From: a bacterium
GTDB lineage: Bacteria > ARS69
Assembly: GCA_025774865.1 (NCBI GenBank)
Contig: JALGZO010000673.1
Span: forward strand, 1 to 32,452
Direction: 5' to 3'
Length of the DNA stretch: 32,452 nucleotides
A model generated the notes under the pieces. It was given only the letters and a program-made list of their open reading frames with translations, was not told where the DNA came from and searched no databases. A program made the position numbers and the translations under genes. Below, one piece after another: positions 25,662 through 32,452 of this stretch (positions within the stretch are counted from its first letter, which is position 1; every line of letters begins with the position of its first letter).

Positions 25662-26873
25662 CTACCCGCGCGCCACGACGACCGCCGTGGCGTCATCGGG
25701 GTTCGGCCGCCCGCCCGCGTGCCGCTCCGCGTCGTCGAACAGATCCCGGAGAATCTCGGGCCCCGTCCGGTCGAGGTCGCGCCGGACCGATCGCTCCACG
25801 CCCTCCTCACCGAAGAAGCCGCCGGACGGATCGAGCCGCTCCAGCAGGCCGTCCGTCACCGCGACGAAGACCTCGCCCGGGTGCAGCCGCGCCCAGCCGC
25901 TCCGGAAAACGGCCTCCGGCACGGGCCCGAGGATCGTCCCCCCGAGCTCCAGTCGCCGGGCGGGTCCCGCCCCGATGATGAGAGCGGGCGGGTGTCCCGC
26001 GTTCACGTAGGTGATCGTTCCGTCCGAGTCCAGCTCACCCGCGAACAGCGAGACGAACCGGCTGGACAGACGGCTTCGCGCGATCACGCGATTGAGCCGC
26101 GAGACCACGTGCGAGAGCTTGAGGCCGCCATCGCACCCCATCCGGAATCCGGTCACCACGTCACGCGCGAGCAGCGCCGCGCTCAGCCCGTGGCCGCTCG
26201 CGTCCCCCACGGTGACAGCGAGGGTATCCGCGTCTCCCGAAAAGAAGTCGTAGAGATCTCCGCCGACCGCCTCGGCCGGGACCGAGCGCGCAGCGAGGGT
26301 GAAGCCCCGAAACTCCGGTAACGGCTCGGGGAGGAGGCTCCGCTGGATCTCTGCGGCCTGCTCGATGTCCGATTTGAGATCGCGCAGGCGCGTGCGGAGG
26401 TTGATCGCGTTCCGTAGCGTATTGAGCGTGAAGTCGAGGTTGTCCCGCTCCCACCCGGAGCGCAGTCCGAACGCCACGATCCGGCGTGGCTCCCCGCGAA
26501 GCAGCAGCGCCGCGGACTCCCGCCCGCAGCCGATCCGCTCTTCGAGCTCGCGCTGAATGCCTTCGGCCGATTCCTCGAAGATGTAGACGCCGTGCTCCAG
26601 GACGCGCTGGATGGGCGGATACTCCTGCGGGACGAGGAGCTCCTCGTCGCCTGCGGTCGAGGTGCCCGCTGCGAGGAGGAACCCGTCCATGTCCTCTTCG
26701 TAGAGGCGCCAGCTCTCCAGGAAGAGCGTGGAGCCGAAACGCTCCACGATCTGCCGGGCCACCTCGGCGAATCCCTCCGTGGTGCCGGCCGCCGGCGCCT
26801 CGTGGAGGAGCTGCTCCAGATCGCGATAGAACTGCTTCGGCTGGAAATCCTGCACATAGCCGGTATCCGGCAT
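25662..26873 (-). CDS. GAF-like domain plus SpoIIE/PP2C-type serine phosphatase
   Basis: AAEIQRSLLPEPLPEFRGFTLAARSVPAEAVGGDLYDFF, VTVGDASGHGLSAALLA, TYVNAGHPPALI, VAVTDGLLERLDPSGGFFGEEG, PDDATAVVV. Confidence 0.92.
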   Translation of the reverse strand: MPDTGYVQDFQPKQFYRDLEQLLHEAPAAGTTEGFAEVARQIVERFGSTLFLESWRLYEEDMDGFLLAAGTSTAGDEELLVPQEYPPIQRVLEHGVYIFEESAEGIQRELEERIGCGRESAALLLRGEPRRIVAFGLRSGWERDNLDFTLNTLRNAINLRTRLRDLKSDIEQAAEIQRSLLPEPLPEFRGFTLAARSVPAEAVGGDLYDFFSGDADTLAVTVGDASGHGLSAALLARDVVTGFRMGCDGGLKLSHVVSRLNRVIARSRLSSRFVSLFAGELDSDGTITYVNAGHPPALIIGAGPARRLELGGTILGPVPEAVFRSGWARLHPGEVFVAVTDGLLERLDPSGGFFGEEGVERSVRRDLDRTGPEILRDLFDDAERHAGGRPNPDDATAVVVARG

Positions 26874-27027
26874 CGGCTCCTCCGGTGGAAGGGGATCGAG
26901 CCTCCAGGATGTCGCGATCGGTTGAAGTCGACCAGGGGCCGCCGGTGAAGATTCGCGGTGGCCGGCGGCTGAACCTGGGCGGACGAAGAAAAGCGTTCAG
27001 AGATGACCGAGATCATGCCCGATTTCA

Positions 27028-27054
27028 TGACCCGATATACTTTTAACCTGGTCA
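27028..27054. promoter_or_regulatory. Candidate promoter/operator upstream of the MarR-hdr operon: TGACC-N17-GGTCA flanking TATACT
   Basis: TGACC 27028-27032, TATACT 27036-27041, GGTCA 27050-27054; further ATGACCGA-like copies at 27003 and 27014. Confidence 0.35.
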
Positions 27055-27135
27055 AGGAGTGGCCCCCACCGGCGCTCCCTGACCCCGGGGCAAGCGCTCG
27101 CGGCGGACTCCGGGGATTGGTGGGACCACCAGGAG

Positions 27136-27807
27136 ATGACGACCATGGGAAGAGGGCCCACGGTCGAAGCGATCCGTGACTTCCTGGGAAGTGGACACAT
27201 CTTCACGTCGGCCGTCGACGAGCTGATGCGGGAGCAGTTGCGGGCCGTCTCAGACGCCTCGGTCACGGTGGCCCAGCTGAGGTTGCTCCTCTTCGTCTCC
27301 CGCACCCACTCGCAGACGCTCCACGCGGTCGCCCGCTTCCTGGGAGTGAGTGACGCCGCCGCGAGCAAAGGCGTGGACCGCCTCGTGCGCTGCAACCTAT
27401 TGCGCCGAGTCGAGGCGCCCCTCGACCGCCGGGCGATCCACCTTTCTCTGACGGAGGGTGGTCGACGCCTGATGAAGCGCTTCCGCGCGGCCAGGAATCG
27501 CGCGCTGACGACCCTGTTCCGAGAGTACTCCGACGGCGACCTGCGTCGAATCTCGGATCAGCTGGACCATCTATCCGCGACGATCATCGTCCGCGAGGAA
27601 GATCGAGAGACCATCTGCTCTCGCTGCGGAATCTATTTCCGAAGCAGGTGCCTGCTGCGGGAGAGGGAGAACCGGACTTGCGCGTTCCACCTCTCTCGTC
27701 GCGACAGCCACGAGCCCATCGTTCTCGCCCCTGATGTCGTGTCGAACGATGCGGCCTTCGGCTCGAGGAAGGAAGCCGACCACGATGAAACCCACGATCA
27801 GAACTGA
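27136..27807 (+). CDS. MarR-family regulator with C-terminal Cys/His cluster
   Basis: Winged-helix LHAVARFLGVSDAAASKGVDRLVRCNLLRRVEAPLDRRAIHLSLTEGGRRL; C-terminal CSRCGIYFRSRCLLRERENRTCAFH. ATG 27145 fits the AGGAG spacing better than 27136. Confidence 0.85.
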   Translation: MTTMGRGPTVEAIRDFLGSGHIFTSAVDELMREQLRAVSDASVTVAQLRLLLFVSRTHSQTLHAVARFLGVSDAAASKGVDRLVRCNLLRRVEAPLDRRAIHLSLTEGGRRLMKRFRAARNRALTTLFREYSDGDLRRISDQLDHLSATIIVREEDRETICSRCGIYFRSRCLLRERENRTCAFHLSRRDSHEPIVLAPDVVSNDAAFGSRKEADHDETHDQN

Positions 27808-28366
27808 GGCCGACCGGGACCCCGGGTTCACGAGCTGGATCGGGAGCCTCCCCGCCGCGACCGGGGTCGCCCAGTGCATTCACTGCGGGCTGTGCGCCGG
27901 CAGTTGTCCCCTCGCGACTTACATGGACAGGAGCCCCCGCCAGCTCCTTTACCTCGCGAGAGAGGGCTTCAAGGAAGACGTCCTGAAGAGCTTCACCATC
28001 TGGCTGTGCACCAGTTGCTACACGTGCACGGTGAGGTGCCCCCGGGGAATCAAGGTGACGGAGCTCATGTACGCGCTGAAGCGAAAGGCCATCGAGGAAG
28101 GGCTCTACCCGAAGCGGTTCGCCATCCCGATCCTGGCGCGAGAGTTCCGCAAGATGATCCTCGCTCGGGGTCGCGTCACCGAATCCCGTCTCGTCCTGAA
28201 GCTCATCTTGAGGACGAACGTGATGAGACTCCCGCGCATGTTCCGCATGGGGCGGGATCTCCTGAGAGCGGGGCGCTTCAGCCTGGGGGGCGAGTCGATC
28301 AAGGGGCGTGAGCAGCTCGTGAAGATCCTCGACGCGGTCGAGCAGGAGAAGGAGATGGCGGCATGA
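27785..28366 (+). CDS. hdrC: Heterodisulfide reductase subunit C-like protein
   Basis: CIHCGLCAGSCPL and CTSCYTCTVRCPRGI; overlaps the end of the MarR gene by 23 bp. Confidence 0.92.
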   Translation: MKPTIRTEADRDPGFTSWIGSLPAATGVAQCIHCGLCAGSCPLATYMDRSPRQLLYLAREGFKEDVLKSFTIWLCTSCYTCTVRCPRGIKVTELMYALKRKAIEEGLYPKRFAIPILAREFRKMILARGRVTESRLVLKLILRTNVMRLPRMFRMGRDLLRAGRFSLGGESIKGREQLVKILDAVEQEKEMAA

Positions 28367-29241
28367 ATCGGTATCTCTATTACCCCGGCTGCTCCGTCAA
28401 GGGCACCGCGAAACCGTACGAGGAATCGCTTCTTGCGGTATTCGAGGCTCTGGACGTCCGGCTGGACGAGCTCGACGACTGGAACTGCTGCGGCGCCACG
28501 GCCTACATGTCCATCGACGAAACCCAGGCGGTGGCCCTGGCGGGAAGGAACCTCGCGCTGGCCGAGCAGGACGGTCTGGACCTCGTCACCCCCTGCAGCG
28601 CCTGCTACCTGGTTCTCCTGAAGACTCGGAACCAGCTCCAGGACGACCCCGAGCTTCGCACGCGCGTGACGGGCGCGATGCAGAGGGCCGGCCTCGGGTA
28701 CGAAGGTACCGCCCGGGTCAGACATCCCATCGACGTCCTCGTGAACGACATCGGACTGGACGCGATCTCCGCGCGCGTGACCGCGCCGCTCGAGGGTGTG
28801 AGGGTCGCGCCCTACTACGGATGTCAGATCGTTCGCCCCTACGCGCTCTTCGATTCGCAGGAAGATCCGCAGACGATGGACAGGATTCTGGAGGCCGCGG
28901 GGACCACGGTCGTTAACTACCGGTTCAAGACCCGTTGCTGCGGGGGGAGCCAGACGGGGACGCTGCCGGATATCGGCCTGCATCTCGTCTATGGTCTTCT
29001 CAAGGAAGCACTGAACCAGTCCGCCGACATGATCGCCACGGTCTGCCCCCTCTGCCAGTTCAACCTCGAGGTGCACCAGAAAGAGATTCAGCGTCTCTAC
29101 GGAATCGAGCCGTTGCCGGTCGTCTACTTCACCCAGCTCCTGGGACTGGCCCTGGGCGTACCGACACGAAAGCTGGGGCTGCACCGCTGCATCGTCCCGG
29201 CCGAGCCCGTGTTGATGAGGAGGGTCGCACATGTCGGCTGA
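28363..29241 (+). CDS. hdrB: Heterodisulfide reductase subunit B-like protein with both CCG domains
   Basis: YYPGCSVKG...NCCGATAYMS...PCSACY and YYGCQIVRP...RCCGGSQTG...CPLCQ. Confidence 0.94.
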   Translation: MNRYLYYPGCSVKGTAKPYEESLLAVFEALDVRLDELDDWNCCGATAYMSIDETQAVALAGRNLALAEQDGLDLVTPCSACYLVLLKTRNQLQDDPELRTRVTGAMQRAGLGYEGTARVRHPIDVLVNDIGLDAISARVTAPLEGVRVAPYYGCQIVRPYALFDSQEDPQTMDRILEAAGTTVVNYRFKTRCCGGSQTGTLPDIGLHLVYGLLKEALNQSADMIATVCPLCQFNLEVHQKEIQRLYGIEPLPVVYFTQLLGLALGVPTRKLGLHRCIVPAEPVLMRRVAHVG

Positions 29242-31243
29242 CCATGGAAACGGCGACCGGGCACTCGACCAGGGTCCTCCCAAGATCGGCGTCTACGTCT
29301 GCCATTGCGGCACCAATATCGCCGGCGTCGTCGACGTAGAGCGGGTGGCGAAGTACGCGGCCACCCTTCCGGGCGTCGCGCTGTCCCGGGACTACAAGTA
29401 CATGTGCTCCGATCCGGGGCAGGAGCTCATCAAGCAGGACATCGAGGAACACGCACTCAACCGCATCGTGGTCGCCTCGTGCTCGCCCTGCCTGCACGAA
29501 AAGACGTTCCGCAACGCCACGAGCGAAGGCGGTCTGAACCCCTTCTTCTTCCAGATGGTCAACATCCGGGAGCACGACAGCTGGGTTCACTCGGATCGCG
29601 AGGAAGCCACGGCCAAGGCGGAGGATCTGGTGCGCGCCGCCGTCGCGCGGGTCGCGCGTCACAAACCGCTCGAGCGGCGTCGCGTTCCCGTCAATCCCAA
29701 TGCGCTCGTCGTGGGAGGAGGCATCGCCGGGATTCAGGCGGCGCTCACGCTCGCCAACGCCGGGAAGCACGTTTACCTGGTGGAGAGAGAGCCGAGCATC
29801 GGCGGACACATGGCGAAGTTCGACAAGACCTTCCCCACTCTCGACTGCGCCGCCTGCATTCTCACCCCCAAAATGACCGAGGTGAAATCGCACCCGAACA
29901 TCACGCTCTGGACCTACTCGGAAGTCACCACGGTCGAGGGTTACGTGGGCAACTACCACGTCACGGTGAAGAGGAAGCCCCGCTACGTCATCGAGGACCT
30001 CTGCGTGGGTTGCGCGGAATGCGTGGAGGCCTGCATCTACAAGAAGGGCAAGTACTCGGACGATTTCAACCTGGGTCTGAGCAAGCGCAAGCCGATCTAC
30101 CTCCCCTTTCCGCAGGCCGTGCCGCCGGTTGTCGTCATCGATCGAGGAGCGTGCGTCGAGTTCAAGACCGGCAAATGCGCGAAGACCTGCGTGGAGGTCT
30201 GCGGGGAACGCGAAGCGATCGACTTCGAACAAGTCGAGAGTGTGGAGACCGTCGACGTCGGGGCGATCATCCTGGCCACGGGATTCAAGACTTTCAACCC
30301 GCGGCGTACGCCGCACTACGGCTACGGAGTGTACCCGAACGTCTACACATCGCTCGAGGTCGAGCGTCTCGTCAACTCCTCCGGCCCGACGAATGGCGAG
30401 GTCCTCATGCGCGACGGTAGCAAGCCCGAGTCGATCGGGATCATCCATTGCGTGGGGAGCCGGAACGCCAACACCAACGCGTATTGCTCCCGAGTGTGCT
30501 GCATGTACTCCCTGAAGCTCGCCCATCTCCTCCACGAGAAGACGGATGCGGAGATCTACGAGTTCTACATCGACATGCGCACCCCGGGGAAAGGGTTCGA
30601 AGAGTTCTACAACCGCGTGGCCGAGGAAGGAGTCCACCTCATCCGGGGCAAGGTGGCGAGCGTGTCTCCCACCGAGGACGGCGACGAGAAGGTGGCCCTG
30701 CACGTCGAGGACACGCTGGCCGGCATGGTGCGGAAGATTCCCGTCGACATGGTCGTTCTCGCGGTGGGGCTCGAGGCGCAGGAGGACGCGGAGGAAGTCC
30801 GGCGGCGGTTCAACATCACTTGTTCCAGCGAGGGCTTCTTCCTGGAGCGACATCCGAAGCTGGCCCCCGTGAGCACGTTCACCGACGGCGTTTTCGTCGC
30901 CGGTTGTTGCCAAAGCCCGAAGGACATCCCGGACACCGTGGCCCAGGCGGGCGCCGCCGCGGCGGAAACGCTCGCGCTGATCGACGCGGGTCACGTGGAG
31001 CTCGAGCCGAACACGGCCTTCGTGACAGAGGAGGAGTGCTCCGGCTGCAAGACCTGCGTCGCACTCTGCCCCTACTCGGCGATCTCCTTCGACGAGGAGA
31101 AAAAGGTGGCCGAGATCAACGAGGTGCTCTGCAAGGGCTGCGGGGTCTGTGTCGCCGCGTGTCCGTCCGCGTCCATTACGCAGAACCTCTTCGAAGACGA
31201 AGAGATCTTCGAGGAAATCGAGGGGGTGCTCAGTCATGCGTGA
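29231..31243 (+). CDS. hdrA: Heterodisulfide reductase subunit A-like flavoprotein
   Basis: GVYVCHCGTNIAG, CSPCLHEKTF, ALVVGGGIAGIQAALTLANAGKHVYLVERE, multiple 4Fe-4S motifs including C-terminal CSGCKTCVALCP and CKGCGVCVAACP. Confidence 0.95.
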   Translation: MSADHGNGDRALDQGPPKIGVYVCHCGTNIAGVVDVERVAKYAATLPGVALSRDYKYMCSDPGQELIKQDIEEHALNRIVVASCSPCLHEKTFRNATSEGGLNPFFFQMVNIREHDSWVHSDREEATAKAEDLVRAAVARVARHKPLERRRVPVNPNALVVGGGIAGIQAALTLANAGKHVYLVEREPSIGGHMAKFDKTFPTLDCAACILTPKMTEVKSHPNITLWTYSEVTTVEGYVGNYHVTVKRKPRYVIEDLCVGCAECVEACIYKKGKYSDDFNLGLSKRKPIYLPFPQAVPPVVVIDRGACVEFKTGKCAKTCVEVCGEREAIDFEQVESVETVDVGAIILATGFKTFNPRRTPHYGYGVYPNVYTSLEVERLVNSSGPTNGEVLMRDGSKPESIGIIHCVGSRNANTNAYCSRVCCMYSLKLAHLLHEKTDAEIYEFYIDMRTPGKGFEEFYNRVAEEGVHLIRGKVASVSPTEDGDEKVALHVEDTLAGMVRKIPVDMVVLAVGLEAQEDAEEVRRRFNITCSSEGFFLERHPKLAPVSTFTDGVFVAGCCQSPKDIPDTVAQAGAAAAETLALIDAGHVELEPNTAFVTEEECSGCKTCVALCPYSAISFDEEKKVAEINEVLCKGCGVCVAACPSASITQNLFEDEEIFEEIEGVLSHA

Positions 31244-31718
31244 GGCGACCCAGAAGCCCGGCGTGTCAAAGCCGGACGCTCACGAGCCGAAGATCATCTG
31301 CTTCTTCTGCAACTGGTGCACCTACCTGGCGGCGGATCTCGCGGGCACGTCCCGCATGAAGTATCCGGCCAACGTGCGCGTGATCCGGCTCATGTGCTCC
31401 GGGCGATTGGACCCGCAATTCGTTCTCGACGCGTTCGCGAAGGGAGCCGACGGCGTGCTCGTCGGCGGGTGCCACCCGGGCGACTGCCATTATCAAGAAG
31501 GCAACTACAAGGCTCTGAGACGTTGCCGTTTTCTGCGGCCGCTCCTCGAAGGCATGGGGATCGACCGGGAACGGTTTCGCCTCGAATGGATCTCGGCGTC
31601 CGAAGCCGACAAGCTCCGGGCCGTGGTCGACGAAATGGTCGAGGATTTGCGGGCCTTGGGGGCGCTGAGAATGAGCGTACCGGAAGAGGTCTTCGCCGAG
31701 GAGGCGAGCGTGTCATGA
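31236..31718 (+). CDS. mvhD: MvhD/FlpD-like [2Fe-2S] iron-sulfur protein
   Basis: ICFFCNWCTYLAADLAGTSRMKYP...RLMCSGRLDPQFVLDAF...GADGVLVGGCHPGDCHYQEGN. Confidence 0.93.
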   Translation: MREATQKPGVSKPDAHEPKIICFFCNWCTYLAADLAGTSRMKYPANVRVIRLMCSGRLDPQFVLDAFAKGADGVLVGGCHPGDCHYQEGNYKALRRCRFLRPLLEGMGIDRERFRLEWISASEADKLRAVVDEMVEDLRALGALRMSVPEEVFAEEASVS

Positions 31719-32452
31719 GTGAGGCAAAGCCGAAGGTCGGTTTCTACTGGTGCGCGAGCTGCGGTGGCTGTGAGGAAGCGGTCGTGGATCTCGCGGAGAA
31801 GATCCTGGACGTCGTCGAGGCGGTCGACATCGTCTTCTGGCCCGTCGCCCTGGACTTCAAGAGGAAGGACGTAGAGGCCATGGAGGACGGCGCCATCCTC
31901 GCGACGTTCGTCAACGGCGCCGTTCGCACGACCGAGCAGAAGGAGATGGCGCAGCTCCTGAGGCGGAAATCGCAGCTCCTGATCGCGTTCGGCGCCTGCT
32001 CCCACTTGGGAGGCATTCCGGGGCTGGCGAACCTCTGGGACCGCCGGAGCGTGTTCCAAACCGTGTACCGGGACTCCCCCAGCACGGTCAATCCCGAGGG
32101 CGTCTTTCCGAAGACGCGATTCGCCGACAACGGCCGCGAAGTCACTCTTCCCGGGTTCTACGACACGGTGAGAACTCTGGATCAAGTCGTGGACGTCGAC
32201 TACTACGTGCCCGGTTGCGCTCCGACTCCGAAGATCATCCTGCAGGCGCTCGAGGCGCTGCTGAGCGGAGAGCTGCCGCCCAAGAGGACCGTGCTCGCCC
32301 CCGACCACGCTCTCTGTCTCGAGTGCCCACGCAAGGACTCGCGTCCGAGCGACCTGGCGATCACGGAGTTCAAGCGACCGCACGAAGTGCTCATCGACGA
32401 GGATACGTGCCTGCTGGCGCAAAGCGTGCCATGCATGGGGCCGGCCACCCGC
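31715..32452 (+). CDS. mvhG: MvhG-like (F420-non-reducing hydrogenase small-subunit family) protein, truncated by the window edge
   Basis: Manual translation, absent from the ORF track because it has no stop: MSEAKPKVGFYWCASCGGCEEAVVDLAEKILDVVEAVDIVFWPVALDF...FGACSHLGGIPGLAN...VPGCAPTPKIILQALEALL...CLECPRKDS...; ATGA overlap with mvhD. Confidence 0.88.
   Translation, partial: MSEAKPKVGFYWCASCGGCEEAVVDLAEKILDVVEAVDIVFWPVALDFKRKDVEAMEDGAILATFVNGAVRTTEQKEMAQLLRRKSQLLIAFGACSHLGGIPGLANLWDRRSVFQTVYRDSPSTVNPEGVFPKTRFADNGREVTLPGFYDTVRTLDQVVDVDYYVPGCAPTPKIILQALEALLSGELPPKRTVLAPDHALCLECPRKDSRPSDLAITEFKRPHEVLIDEDTCLLAQSVPCMGPATR

Noticed and set aside
29129-31237. 702-aa minus-strand ORF
   Set aside because: Antisense to hdrA, which has unambiguous motifs.

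Overview
GC-rich bacterial window of about 32.5 kb, almost entirely coding and dominated by electron-transfer modules. (1) A minus-strand operon of ten genes (about 11344 to 154): rnfC-rnfD-rnfG-rnfE-rnfA-rnfB, an RseC-like gene, a 16-CXXCH multiheme cytochrome c, a HybA/HmcB-like ferredoxin and an NrfD/HybB-type membrane subunit fused to a 5-CXXCH tail. (2) Divergent iorA-iorB (indolepyruvate:ferredoxin oxidoreductase). (3) A secreted protein with a FlgD/T9SS-like C-terminal domain, a trypsin-like protease with a histone-H1-like K/A/R tail, a small satellite ORF, a glutamine-synthetase-family protein and a FabH-type ketosynthase. (4) An ArsR-regulated sulfur-type cluster: PsrA/PhsA-like molybdoenzyme, FeS subunit, NrfD subunit, split YeeE/YedE transporter with a rhodanese-like domain lacking the catalytic Cys, and OsmC. 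(5) A GAF/SpoIIE phosphatase divergent from a MarR regulator with a C-terminal Cys cluster that overlaps hdrC-hdrB-hdrA-mvhD-mvhG (mvhG runs off the right edge). The best candidate for an undescribed system is the Rnf operon. Its RnfC has lost the recognisable NADH/FMN motifs and its RnfD lacks the segment carrying the covalent-FMN site, while RnfA/RnfE cysteines and the RnfG FMN motif are kept. RnfB carries a GltD/NfnB-like NADPH/FAD module, and the operon continues into a 21-heme cytochrome/NrfD module. This is consistent with an Rnf re-plumbed from NAD+ to a cytochrome/quinone exit. All calls come from reading motifs and ORFs; no database search was possible.
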